Assembly (NCBI GenBank): GCA_017307955.1
Contig: JAFKFV010000010.1
Location: forward strand, 310,001 to 374,000
DNA length: 64,000 nt
Source of the DNA: Allobosea sp.
GTDB lineage: Bacteria; Pseudomonadota; Alphaproteobacteria; Rhizobiales; Kaistiaceae
Direction of reading: 5' to 3'
Shown one piece after another: positions 8,370-17,362 of this stretch. Position 1 is the stretch's first letter; every line of letters starts with the position of its first letter. The notes under the pieces were generated by a model. The model was not told the DNA's origin. It ran no database searches and saw only the letters and a list, made by a program, of their open reading frames with translations. A program made the position numbers and the translations under genes.

Positions 8370-11300
8370 TCATTCGGCCGCCGCGATCGGCTCCTGCGGC
8401 GGCAACGCCGCCGGCTTCCCCTTCTTGCCGCGCTCGGCCAGCCGCTGGATCACGACATAGAAGGACGGCACGAACAGAACCGCAAGGCAGGTCGAGGCCA
8501 GCATGCCGCTGACGACCGAGATGCCGATCGAGCGCCGCGACGCCGCGCCGGCGCCCGTCGCGAAGACGAGCGGCATCACGCCGAGGATGAAGGCGAAGGA
8601 CGTCATCAGGATCGGACGGAAGCGCAGCCTTGCCGCCTCCACCGCCGCCTCGACGATCTCCATGCCCTCGTTCCGCTTGTCGCGGGCATATTCGACGATG
8701 AGAATCGCGTTCTTCGCGGCGAGAGCGATCAGCAAGATGATGCCGATCTGCGTGTAGAGATTGTTGGCCGCTCCCACCGCTGTCAGCGCGATCACCGTCC
8801 CGAGCAGCGCCAGCGGCACGGCGAGCAGCACCGCGAAGGGCAGTAGCCAGCTCTCATACTGGCCCGCCAGCACGAAATAGACGAGCACGATGGCGAGGCC
8901 GAAGGCGAAGTAGAGGTCGTTGCCGACAATCTTCTCCTGGTAGGACATCGCGGTCCAGTCGATGCCATAGCCGGGCGGCAGCGTCTCGTCGGCGATCTGC
9001 TCCATGAGGCTCATCGCCTGGCCGGAGGAGAAGCCGGGCGCCGCGCCGCCGGCGAGCGTCGCCGCCGGATAGAGATTGTAGAGCGTGATCAGCGGCGGAC
9101 CTTCGGTGTCCTCGAAGGAGACCAGGGTGCCGAGCGGCACCATCTCGCCCGTCTTGGTCTGGACCTTGAGATTCATCACGTCCTGCGGCGAGACGCGGCT
9201 CTCGGGCGACGCCTGCACATAGACCTGGAAGACGTTGTTATACTTGGTGAACTGGTTGACATAGGTCGAACCCAGATAGGCCTCGATGGTCGAAAACACC
9301 TGGCCGACCGTGACGCCGAGAGTCTCGGCGAGGATGCGGTTCACCTTCAGCGTCAGCTGCGGCGTCGCCGCGCTGAAGCTCGAATTGACGCGCTGCAGCC
9401 CGGTCTGCGTCGCAGCCCGCTGCTCGAGTGCCGTCACCGCCGCCTGCAGCTGGTGGAAATCCGAGCTGCCATTCTTGACGAGGACTTCCATCGTGAAGCC
9501 GCCGGTGTTGCCGATGCCCTGGATCGGCGGCGGCACCAGCACATAGCCGGTCGCATCCTGCAGTTCGTTCAGCTGCGCCGTGAGCTTCTCGTAGATGACC
9601 TTGAGGCTCTCGTCCGGCCCGCGCACGGACCAATCCTTGAGGACGACATAGAGCACGGCCGAATTGAACAGCGTCGCGCTGTTGTCGAGCACCGAAACGC
9701 CGCTGATGGCGATGACGTTCTCGACGCCCGCCGTCGCCTTGGCCTCGGCCGACACCTGCTTCATGACGGCGTCGGTGCGCTGCAGGGAGGCGCCTTCCGG
9801 CAGCTGCACGGCGATCACGACATAGCCCTGGTCCTCGATCGGCAGGAAGGCGGTCGGGATGCGCGACATGCCCCAGAAGGCCGTGCCCACGAGAATGAGC
9901 GCGGCGAGGACCATCAGATAGGAGACCTTCACCATATGCCGGATCAGGCCGGCATAGCGCTTCTCGCACCAGTCGAAGACGCGGTTGAAGCCGCGGAAGA
10001 AAATGTTGCGCTTGTCGCGCGGCGTCGGCGCGCGGAGCCAGAGCGCGCACTGCGTCGGCTTGAGCGTCGCCGCGTTGATGGCCGAGATGAAAGCCGTGGC
10101 CGCGATGACGAGCGCGAACTGCTTGTACATCTGCCCCGTCAGGCCCGGCAGGAAGGACGACGGCAGGAACACCGCCATCAGCACCAGCGTGATGCCGATG
10201 ATCGGGCCGAACAGCTCGTCCATCGCCTTGATGGCCGCGTCGTGTCCGCTCTTCCCTTCCTCGATATGGCGCGCCACGCCCTCGACGATGACGATCGCGT
10301 CGTCGACCACGATGCCGATGGCCAGCACGATGGCGAACAAAGTTGCCGTGTTGACGCTGAATCCGAGCGCCGCCATGGCCGCGAAGGCGCCGATGATCGT
10401 CACCGGCACGGTCGTTGCCGGCACGAGAACGGCGCGCCAATCCTGCAGGAAGACGAGAATAACGATGAGAACGAGGATCGCCGCCTCGATCAGGGTCTTG
10501 TAGACCTCGTCGATCGAGGCCGAGACGAAGCGCGTGGTGTCGAACGGGATCTCGTATTGCAGGCCAGGCGGGAAGGCCTTGGAGAGTTCTTCCATCTTCG
10601 CCTTGACCGCTTCGGCGACGCCGAGCGCGTTGGCTTCAGGAAGCTGGAAGATACCGATCGCCGCCGTCGGCGCATTGTTGAACAGCGAGGTGTGGCTGTA
10701 GCTCTGCGAGCCGAGCTCGACGCGCCCGATATCGCGGACGCGGACGATCTGGCCGCCATTGGTGTTGTTCACCTTGACGATGATGTTCTCGAAGTCCGGC
10801 GCGTCGTTGAAGCGGCCGTTCACGTTCACCGTGTACTGGAAGTTGAGCCCCTGGGGCGCCGGCGGCATGCCGGTCATGCCGGCGGTGACTTCCTGGCTCT
10901 GCTTGCGGATCGCATCGACGACATCCGTCGGCGTCAGCCCGAAGGCCTGCAGCTTGTCCGGGTCCATCCAGATGCGCATCGCATAGGGGCCGGCGCCATT
11001 GACGATGACGTTGCCGACGCCGGGAATGCGCGCCAGTTCGTTCTGGATGTTGATGACGCCGTAGTTCGAAAGATAGAGCCCGTCATAGGTGTTGTCGGGC
11101 GAGAAGAGCGTGATGAACTGCAGGACGGCGGTCGACTTCTTCTGCACGTTCACGCCCTGGACCTGGACGGATTCAGGCAGCGAGGCGAGCGCGATCGCGA
11201 CACGGTTCTGCACGAGAACCTGCGCCTGGTCGGGATCCGTGCCAATGTCGAAGGTCACGGTCAGGTTGTAGGTGCCGTCGCTCGCGCTCGTCGACTGCAT

Positions 11301-11534
11301 GTAGATCATGCCCTGGACGCCGTTCACCTGCTCCTCGATCGGGAGGGCGACGGTGTCCATGATCGTGCGGGCGCTGGCGCCGGGATAGCTCGTCGTCACG
11401 ACGACGGTCGGCGGCACGACGTTGGGATATTGCGAGATCGGCAGCGTGAAGACTGCCACTGCGCCGATCAGCACGATGACGAGCGCGAGGACGTTCGAGA
11501 GAACGGGCCGCTCGATGAAGAACTTGGAAATCAT
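8370..11534 (-). CDS. RND multidrug efflux transporter, inner-membrane pump
   Basis: 1054 aa, the standard length of HAE1/AcrB-type pumps. It is a proton-driven trimeric exporter that works with an adaptor and an outer-membrane channel. It starts with MISKFFIERPVLSNVLAL, has the proton-relay Asp-Asp in GIVVDDAIVIVE near residue 408, and the relay Lys in ALAAKNAILIVEYA in the second half. It has the two large periplasmic loops and 12 membrane segments of the family. The C-terminus is short. The adaptor gene lies 57 bp upstream; no TolC-like channel is in the window. Substrates cannot be predicted. Confidence 0.95.
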   Translation of the reverse strand: MISKFFIERPVLSNVLALVIVLIGAVAVFTLPISQYPNVVPPTVVVTTSYPGASARTIMDTVALPIEEQVNGVQGMIYMQSTSASDGTYNLTVTFDIGTDPDQAQVLVQNRVAIALASLPESVQVQGVNVQKKSTAVLQFITLFSPDNTYDGLYLSNYGVINIQNELARIPGVGNVIVNGAGPYAMRIWMDPDKLQAFGLTPTDVVDAIRKQSQEVTAGMTGMPPAPQGLNFQYTVNVNGRFNDAPDFENIIVKVNNTNGGQIVRVRDIGRVELGSQSYSHTSLFNNAPTAAIGIFQLPEANALGVAEAVKAKMEELSKAFPPGLQYEIPFDTTRFVSASIDEVYKTLIEAAILVLIVILVFLQDWRAVLVPATTVPVTIIGAFAAMAALGFSVNTATLFAIVLAIGIVVDDAIVIVEGVARHIEEGKSGHDAAIKAMDELFGPIIGITLVLMAVFLPSSFLPGLTGQMYKQFALVIAATAFISAINAATLKPTQCALWLRAPTPRDKRNIFFRGFNRVFDWCEKRYAGLIRHMVKVSYLMVLAALILVGTAFWGMSRIPTAFLPIEDQGYVVIAVQLPEGASLQRTDAVMKQVSAEAKATAGVENVIAISGVSVLDNSATLFNSAVLYVVLKDWSVRGPDESLKVIYEKLTAQLNELQDATGYVLVPPPIQGIGNTGGFTMEVLVKNGSSDFHQLQAAVTALEQRAATQTGLQRVNSSFSAATPQLTLKVNRILAETLGVTVGQVFSTIEAYLGSTYVNQFTKYNNVFQVYVQASPESRVSPQDVMNLKVQTKTGEMVPLGTLVSFEDTEGPPLITLYNLYPAATLAGGAAPGFSSGQAMSLMEQIADETLPPGYGIDWTAMSYQEKIVGNDLYFAFGLAIVLVYFVLAGQYESWLLPFAVLLAVPLALLGTVIALTAVGAANNLYTQIGIILLIALAAKNAILIVEYARDKRNEGMEIVEAAVEAARLRFRPILMTSFAFILGVMPLVFATGAGAASRRSIGISVVSGMLASTCLAVLFVPSFYVVIQRLAERGKKGKPAALPPQEPIAAAE

Positions 11535-11591
11535 GGGCGCCGCCCCCTCGGTCCGTCCAATGGTCGCCGAACGTCGCTGTCCGGCCTCGCC

Positions 11592-12899
11592 TCAGGGATT
11601 CGCAGTCGCAGCGGGCGCCGCGGCCGGCTGAGCCGGGGCAGCAGCCGCGTCGGGCGCCTTGGTTTCCGCGGGCGCCGCAGCCGCCGGCGCCTTCGCATCC
11701 GCTGGGGCGGGAGCCGCCGCTGATGGCGGCGCCAGACCCGGAGGCGGAGGGGCGGCCATCTGGCCGTCCTCGACATCGACGACATTGCCCGGCACGGCGC
11801 GCATGCCGCCGCCGATGATCACCTCGTCATCCTTGGTCAGGCCGTCGGTGATGACGCGCAACTGGCCTTCGAGCTGACCCGTCTTCACGAGGCGCTGCTC
11901 GACCTTCTTGTCGGAATTCACGACGAGCACATAGCTGCCGGCCTGGCTGGACGCGATCGCCGTGTCGTTGACCAGGATCGCATCCGGCTGCTGCTGCAGC
12001 GGCACGCGAACCTTGGCGAAGAGACCGGGCAGCAGCGCCGCGTTCTTGTTGTCGAAGACGCCGCGCGCCGTCAGCGTGCCGGTGTTCTGGTCCACATTCG
12101 GCGCGATGTAGTCGATCACGCCTTTGTAGGGATAGTCGGTATCGACGGAGAGGCCGATCTCGACCGGGAAGTCGTGCACGTCGCGGAGCGTGCGCCCCTG
12201 CTTGGTCAGCGCCTCCTTGATCAGCAGCACCTGTCGCTCGTTGACGCTGAAATAGGTGTAGATCGGATTCATCTGCACGATGGTCGCGAGCTTGGTCGGG
12301 CCGGTATAGCCGACCAGCGCGCCCACATCCTGCAGATGGTTGGTGACGATGCCGTCGAAGGGCGCCGTGACGCTGGTGTAGCCGAGATTGATCTGCGCCA
12401 CCTCGACATCGGCCTGCGCCTGCTGCGTCGCCGCGATCGCCTGATCGAGCTGCGCCTTGGCGTCGTCGGCCTTCGCGACCGAGGTGACCTGCTGCTGAAC
12501 CAGCGTGTTCTGGCGGTTGAACTCGAGCTGCTTGTTCTCCTGCGCCGCCTTGGCCGAGGCGAGCGCGCCCTGCGCCTGGTCCAGCTGCGCCTGATAGGTG
12601 TCCTTCTGGATCGTGAACAGAAGGTCGCCCGCCTTCACGGCCTGGCCGTCGGTATATTTGATGCCCGTCAGGAAGCCCTGAACACGCGCCTCGAGATCAA
12701 CCTGGTTGATCGCGTCGGTCGTGCCCGTCAGCTCCATATAGAGCGTCACCGGCTGCTGCACCGGCTTGGCCACGGTCACCTTTATGGGCGGCGGCGGCAC
12801 ATAGGCGTTCTTGTCGTTGCAGCCGGCCAGCGCCAGGAGGGCAACGCCGGCGAGCATAGCGCGGCCGCGACCCGATTGATGTTTATCCGCAACGATCAT
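11592..12899 (-). CDS. RND efflux periplasmic adaptor (membrane fusion protein)
   Basis: 435 aa from the ATG at 12899. The N-terminus is a lipoprotein signal with LLALAGC as the lipobox, so it is anchored in the inner membrane facing the periplasm. Next come the biotinyl-lipoyl-like half motif (LEARVQGFLTGIKYTDGQAVKAGD), a coiled-coil hairpin rich in Gln/Ala (about residues 110-180), and beta-barrel domains (VTAPFDGIVTNH). The last 55 residues are low-complexity Ala/Pro. It is the HlyD/AcrA-type partner of the pump encoded downstream. Confidence 0.93.
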   Translation of the reverse strand: MIVADKHQSGRGRAMLAGVALLALAGCNDKNAYVPPPPIKVTVAKPVQQPVTLYMELTGTTDAINQVDLEARVQGFLTGIKYTDGQAVKAGDLLFTIQKDTYQAQLDQAQGALASAKAAQENKQLEFNRQNTLVQQQVTSVAKADDAKAQLDQAIAATQQAQADVEVAQINLGYTSVTAPFDGIVTNHLQDVGALVGYTGPTKLATIVQMNPIYTYFSVNERQVLLIKEALTKQGRTLRDVHDFPVEIGLSVDTDYPYKGVIDYIAPNVDQNTGTLTARGVFDNKNAALLPGLFAKVRVPLQQQPDAILVNDTAIASSQAGSYVLVVNSDKKVEQRLVKTGQLEGQLRVITDGLTKDDEVIIGGGMRAVPGNVVDVEDGQMAAPPPPGLAPPSAAAPAPADAKAPAAAAPAETKAPDAAAAPAQPAAAPAATANP

Positions 12900-13072
12900 T
12901 CCGCCCCCACACTTCACTGCCCGGACACGCGGCCAAACCGGTATTCCGGCACGATACGTGAACTCCACGCTCCCGGCGAGCGATTCCCCGGCACATCGTG
13001 GCCGAGCCGTTTATATCGCCCGGATTACGAAGGGAACATGCATGCCGATCCGATTCTGATCGCCAGCCGTCA

Positions 13073-13106
13073 CAAAAAAGGCCGCCGGCTGGAAAGACCG
13101 GCGGCC
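13073..13106 (-). terminator. Intrinsic terminator of the sugar transferase gene
   Basis: GGCCGCCGG (13080-13088) pairs with CCGGCGGCC (13098-13106), a perfect 9-bp stem with a 9-nt loop. On the minus strand it is followed by six T residues (13079-13074). It separates the sugar transferase from the efflux operon. Confidence 0.9.
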
Positions 13107-13151
13107 CGATATCGCTTGTTTGGAGAAACGCGCTCCCCCGGAGCACGCGCC

Positions 13152-13871
13152 TCAGAAGGCGTTGGCGTGCAGCAGCGAGGTTGGCGTCAAGAGAAGGATC
13201 TTGACGTCGTAGAGCGGCGTCCATTTGCGGATATAGGCGCGGTCGCAGCGCAGCCGCATCTGGATCTTGTTCATCGCATCCGTGGGACCGCGATGGCCCT
13301 CGATCTGCGCAAGGCCCGTAAGGCCCGGGCGGACGAGATGCCGGTCGGCATAGTTCGGCAGGATGCGCCCGAAGGTATCGTCCATCGGCACCGCATGCGG
13401 GCGCGGCCCGACCAGCGACATGTCGCCCTTCAACACGTTGAACAGCTGCGGCAGCTCATCGAGGCTCGTCCGGCGCAGGAAGGCCCCGACCCGCGTGATG
13501 CGGTTGTCGCCCGCCGAGACCTGCTTGAAGGCGCCATGCGTCTCCATCACAGTCATCGAGCGGAATTTCATGAGCGTGAAGATCTCCCGCCCGACGCCAT
13601 AGCGCTTCTGGCGGAAGAGAACCGGACCCTTGCTCTCAAGCTTGACCGCGATCGCGATCAGGATGAGCACCGGAGCCAGCACCAGGAGAAGCCCGGCAGC
13701 CCCGACGACGTCCAGCAACCTCTTGAAAGTCGACGCGTTGATCTCCGCGGCCTTCCTGGCCAACCGAGCACTGGGCACGGCCTCCTGATCGGCAGCATTT
13801 TCCGCGCCGCGAAAAAGGCCAACGGCCGGAACGTCCCGAGCAAGCGCCTGAGCGGAATCGTCAAAAAACAT
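13152..13871 (-). CDS. Undecaprenyl-phosphate sugar transferase (ExoY-like)
   Basis: 239 aa from ATG 13871, which has GGGGA upstream; an upstream ATG at 13931 lacks a ribosome binding site. It belongs to the bacterial sugar transferase family that moves a sugar phosphate onto undecaprenyl phosphate to prime exopolysaccharide or O-antigen repeats. Features are a single membrane helix (LLDVVGAAGLLLVLAPVLIL, about residues 50-70), FRQKRYGVGREIF, LMKFRSM, and the conserved RTSLDELPQLFNVLKGDMSLVG block with GPRP. No other polysaccharide genes are next to it, so it may serve a locus elsewhere. Confidence 0.92.
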   Translation of the reverse strand: MFFDDSAQALARDVPAVGLFRGAENAADQEAVPSARLARKAAEINASTFKRLLDVVGAAGLLLVLAPVLILIAIAVKLESKGPVLFRQKRYGVGREIFTLMKFRSMTVMETHGAFKQVSAGDNRITRVGAFLRRTSLDELPQLFNVLKGDMSLVGPRPHAVPMDDTFGRILPNYADRHLVRPGLTGLAQIEGHRGPTDAMNKIQMRLRCDRAYIRKWTPLYDVKILLLTPTSLLHANAF

Positions 13872-14722
13872 CGGTAGTCCCCGCGGATCGCCCGATTTTT
13901 GCAACGCACCATTTTCGGTGCAGAGCAGCATGGACGTTTTGTAACCCCTGCCCCACGACCCGGCAAGCGCCTTTTTTCGGCGTCCGAACCGAAGCCATGC
14001 CCGTTATCGAGGCAGACACCACCGCCGGGGCGGCGTGATTGTAAGCTGGATAAGGCCTTAAAACGGCTGGCATTCCGACTTCCGTCCCGAGTCACGGCGA
14101 GCAGCATTGCTCAACCAAATCCGGAGCCACCCCTCGAGGCTCCAGACATTCCCACGACGAACCGGAGATCTGCTCGCCCGCGACCGTGAGATCGCATGCC
14201 GAGCCGACCAATCTGTTAACCCACGCCGACTGGCCGCGGAGATCCCTGCTCCCGAAATCCGCCTGCCCGTCGCAGCGTGATTTGTTCAGCATTGTCGAGA
14301 TTTTGCAAGAGGCTGCGGTGTCACACAGCACAATTAGGAGGCTTTGGCGAGCGCAGCGGCTTCACTCGCGCGCCGCGAGCATTACACCGGACCGAGTTGC
14401 ATCAGTCCAGTATTGTTAACCGGCTTGTCTTTTTACTGTCATTCTGGCCGCCTGGCAGCCATGAGACATTTGAGCAACAGCGGTCTGTCGTAAAAGGCGG
14501 GCCACTTTTGTGACAAAGTCTTCACATGCCCGTGATGAGCGCTCTGGCTAATCTCCGCTCAACCCGATGCGAGGGGTCGCTCCGGGCGACGGCTGCTAAA
14601 AAGGCCGGTGACTATAGCAAATGGGGGCACACGGCCTGCCGATAAGCTTGGATGGCGGATGATTTCCGCTGTCCGACCTCGATCGGCTCATGCCGAGGGT
14701 CTTCCTCAGGAAGAGGTCAGAC
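13872..14722. other. Long intergenic region upstream of the porin
   Basis: 851 bp without a gene I can support. Short open frames here have no ribosome binding site and no recognisable product. Part of it (about 14400-14540) is clearly more AT-rich than the surroundings, which fits a promoter region for the porin. I could not fix a specific promoter. A small RNA cannot be excluded. Confidence 0.5.
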
Positions 14723-15973
14723 ATGAATTTCAAGCATCTGCTTCTCGGCTCGGCCGCGGCGATCTTCGCCGCCGGCAGCGCCCAGGCCGCGGATCTCACG
14801 GTCGCCGAGCCGGTCGACTATGTGAAGGTCTGCGACGCCTTCGGAAAGGGCTTCTTCTACTCGCCCGGCACCGACACCTGCATCAAGGTCGGCGGCTACG
14901 TGAAGTTCGGTACGTCGTTCGGCGACACCGATTTCGGCATCTACAATTCGATCTACCCGAACAGCAACTGGTCGAACTTCTTCACCGAAGCCTCGATCCA
15001 GCTGACCGCTTCGTCGGTCACCGAGTACGGCAACCTCACCGGCTTCCTCGACTACCGCGCCAAGACCGGCAACTCCGGCAACTTCTCGCAGTCGGCGACG
15101 CAGATCATCAACTCGGCCACCAACTCGGCCTATGTCGACAGCGCCTGGCTCTCGATCGGTCCGGTCAAGGCCGGCCGCTTCACCTCGCTGTTCGACTTCG
15201 GCCGTGGCTACACCGACACCGGCGCGTTCGGTTCGGACACCAAGACCGACCACATCCAGTTCACCTACGCCGTGAACGGCGTCGGCCTCGCGCTCTCGAT
15301 CGAGGATCAGCGTGACCGTGGCGCTGCCCCGGGCGACGAGACTCTCGGCGGCCAGGACAACATCCCCGACATCGTCGGCGCCGTGACCTACGCTTCGGGC
15401 ATCTTCTCGACGAAGCTCGCCGCTGCCTATGTCAACGACGCGATCGACCGTACCGGCAACGGCACGGCGCTCAACCCCTACTACTACGATGCGCAGGACG
15501 GCTGGGCGGTCGGCGGCAGCGCCGAATTCTCGCTCGACAGCTTCTCGAAGGGCGACAAGTTCTTCGTGACGGCGGCCTATGGCGACAATGCCAACTCCTA
15601 CACCGGCATCGCCGGCGGCACCTCGGTGGCCGGTCTCGTCGGCAACGGCGTGAACTCGATCGACTCGAACTTCTACGCGGCGGTCGCTCCGGGCTCGAGC
15701 TGGTCGGCCCTCGCTTCCTACAAGCATGTCTGGACCCCGGCCGTCTGGTCGGCGGTGTCGGGCGGCTACGCGTCCTATGACGGCGACGGCTACTTCGACA
15801 ACACCACGATCGACGCCTACCGCTTCGTCGCGTCGACCGGCTGGACCCCGGTCACGGGTCTCGACCTGATGTTCGAAGGCATGTACTCGCATGCCGACAT
15901 CGACCGCGCCATCGCCGACGACAACGACGGTGACGCCTGGGCGGCCAACTTCTGGATGAAGCGCTCCTGGTAA
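14723..15973 (+). CDS. Outer-membrane porin, alphaproteobacterial type
   Basis: 416 aa from the ATG at 14723, preceded by AGGAAGAGG. Signal peptide MNFKHLLLGSAAAIFAAGSAQA ends with AQA for cleavage. The mature start (VDYVKVCDAFGKGFFYSPG, then TCIKVGGYVKF) is characteristic of the Rhizobiales porin_2 family, with the conserved Cys pair. The rest alternates in beta-strand pattern with aromatic girdles and ends in a C-terminal aromatic (SW). It probably forms a trimeric 16-strand general diffusion channel. Codon use is strongly biased, as expected for an abundant protein. Confidence 0.94.
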   Translation: MNFKHLLLGSAAAIFAAGSAQAADLTVAEPVDYVKVCDAFGKGFFYSPGTDTCIKVGGYVKFGTSFGDTDFGIYNSIYPNSNWSNFFTEASIQLTASSVTEYGNLTGFLDYRAKTGNSGNFSQSATQIINSATNSAYVDSAWLSIGPVKAGRFTSLFDFGRGYTDTGAFGSDTKTDHIQFTYAVNGVGLALSIEDQRDRGAAPGDETLGGQDNIPDIVGAVTYASGIFSTKLAAAYVNDAIDRTGNGTALNPYYYDAQDGWAVGGSAEFSLDSFSKGDKFFVTAAYGDNANSYTGIAGGTSVAGLVGNGVNSIDSNFYAAVAPGSSWSALASYKHVWTPAVWSAVSGGYASYDGDGYFDNTTIDAYRFVASTGWTPVTGLDLMFEGMYSHADIDRAIADDNDGDAWAANFWMKRSW

Positions 15974-16015
15974 GCGCCTTCCGCCCGCGCCTCGCGCGGA
16001 CCTGACACGACTTTG

Positions 16016-16057
16016 CGGCCGGCGGAACGATCCAGTTCCGCCGGCCGTTCGTTTCTC
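16016..16057 (+). terminator. Intrinsic terminator of the porin gene
   Basis: A perfect 13-bp stem: 16016-16028 pairs with 16035-16047 around a 6-nt loop, followed by the T-rich TTCGTTTCTC. It lies 43 bp after the porin stop. Confidence 0.92.
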
Positions 16058-16080
16058 GTGGGAACCCCAGAGAGGATCCC

Positions 16081-16503
16081 ATGCTTTATCCCGTTTCCTA
16101 TGCCGTCACGCTCGTGATCTTCGGCGCCATCGACAGCGTCTGGCTGGGAACGATGGCATCGCGCATCTACCGGCCGCTGCTCGGCGATCTGCTGATCGAC
16201 GGCTTCCGCCCGGTACCGGCCATCGTCTTCTATCTTCTCTATGCGGCCGGCCTCGTCTGGTTCGCCGTGCTGCCGGCTCTGAAGAGCGGCGAGACGGCGA
16301 CGAGCGTCTTCGTCACGGGCGCGCTGCTCGGCCTCTTCGCCTATGGCACCTACGATCTCACCAACTACGCAACGATGCGCGGCTGGGGCACCACGATCAC
16401 CGTCATCGATATGGCCTGGGGAACGCTGCTGAGCGGGACCACGGCGCTGCTCGCCGTTTTCGCGATGCGGGTGATCGGCCGCTGGACCGGGATGGCGCTC
16501 TAG
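16081..16503 (+). CDS. DUF2177 family membrane protein
   Basis: 140 aa with four predicted membrane helices and almost no soluble part. The AIDSVWLGTMASRIYRPLLGDL stretch after the first helix and the AYGTYDLTNYATMRGW segment are typical of DUF2177. Function unknown. Genes of this family often sit beside DUF1295, DUF1365 and cyclopropane-synthase-like genes, as here, which links it by context to membrane lipid modification. The ATG follows a GAGAGGA ribosome binding site. Confidence 0.85.
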   Translation: MLYPVSYAVTLVIFGAIDSVWLGTMASRIYRPLLGDLLIDGFRPVPAIVFYLLYAAGLVWFAVLPALKSGETATSVFVTGALLGLFAYGTYDLTNYATMRGWGTTITVIDMAWGTLLSGTTALLAVFAMRVIGRWTGMAL

Positions 16504-16505
16504 CC

Positions 16506-17324
16506 TCAGTCCCGCGGCGGGCGGGGAAAGAACGCCGGCACGCGTTCCGCATAGCGTCGGAATGCGTCCGGCCGGCTCGCCGCGAGGTGCTGCTCCAGCA
16601 GCGGAATGCCGGAGACATGGACCAGCAGCCAGTACATGAGCAGCGGTCCAACCAGCGACAGCCAGCCGAGCGGGTAGCCGAGGCCGATCGCCATGACCGG
16701 ATAGGCGCACCAGCCGAGCCATTCGAAAAAGTAGTTGGGATGGCGGGACCATGCCCAGAGGCCGGTGTCGCAGATGCGGCCATGTTCGCCGACATGGGCC
16801 TCGCGAAAGGCGCCCATCTGGCGGTCGGCGACGCTCTCGCCGATGACGGCGGCCGCGAAGAGGGCGATCGCCAGGACGTCCTGCCAGGTGAGAACCGGCC
16901 TCGGATTCTGCGCGGCGGCCAGAACGGGCAGCGTCAGCAGCCAGCCGGCACCGGCCTGAATCAGCAGGAAAACATAAAGGCGTCGCTGGAAATCAGCGCC
17001 CCATTCGCGCCGGAGCGCGGCATAGCGCGCATCCTCCTCCTTCGCGGCCCACGAACGGGCGGCGATGTGGCTGCCGAGGCGAATGGACCAGACCGCCGCG
17101 GCGAGAGCGACGATCAGCTGGCGCGTCGTCGGCCAGTCTCGTTCCGCAACCGGCAGCAGGGCCACCAGCAGGCAAGCGGCACCGGTCCCGAACGACCAGA
17201 AGGCGTCGGACCATCCGGCATTGCCCGTGCGACGCTGGACCAGCCACGCGCCCGTCATGGCAAGCACGAGAACGATCGCCGCCGCGATCAGACCGAGAAG
17301 CAGCGTCGCGAGATTGGCCGGCAT
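16506..17324 (-). CDS. DUF1295 membrane protein (steroid 5-alpha-reductase/ICMT-like)
   Basis: 272 aa integral membrane protein with about seven hydrophobic segments. The C-terminal half has the family signature GLWAWSRHPNYFFEWLGW, typical of the isoprenylcysteine methyltransferase/5-alpha-reductase fold, which binds SAM or NADPH. It probably modifies a membrane lipid; the exact reaction is unknown. It starts 38 bp after the anti-sigma gene on the same strand and probably belongs to the sigma factor operon. Confidence 0.88.
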   Translation of the reverse strand: MPANLATLLLGLIAAAIVLVLAMTGAWLVQRRTGNAGWSDAFWSFGTGAACLLVALLPVAERDWPTTRQLIVALAAAVWSIRLGSHIAARSWAAKEEDARYAALRREWGADFQRRLYVFLLIQAGAGWLLTLPVLAAAQNPRPVLTWQDVLAIALFAAAVIGESVADRQMGAFREAHVGEHGRICDTGLWAWSRHPNYFFEWLGWCAYPVMAIGLGYPLGWLSLVGPLLMYWLLVHVSGIPLLEQHLAASRPDAFRRYAERVPAFFPRPPRD

Positions 17325-17362
17325 GGCTGGAAGCTCCTGTGGGAGCCCCGCCCGACCCTCTG

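Noticed and set aside
9453..11723. 756-codon plus-strand open frame opposite the RND pump
   Set aside because: Antisense to the well-supported pump gene and rich in repeated Arg/Asp/His without motifs.
13932..14722. Small genes at about 14186-14419 and 14277-14513
   Set aside because: Neither has a ribosome binding site or recognisable product, and they overlap in different frames.
14717..15892. 391-codon minus-strand open frame opposite the porin
   Set aside because: Shadow of the strongly biased porin codons.
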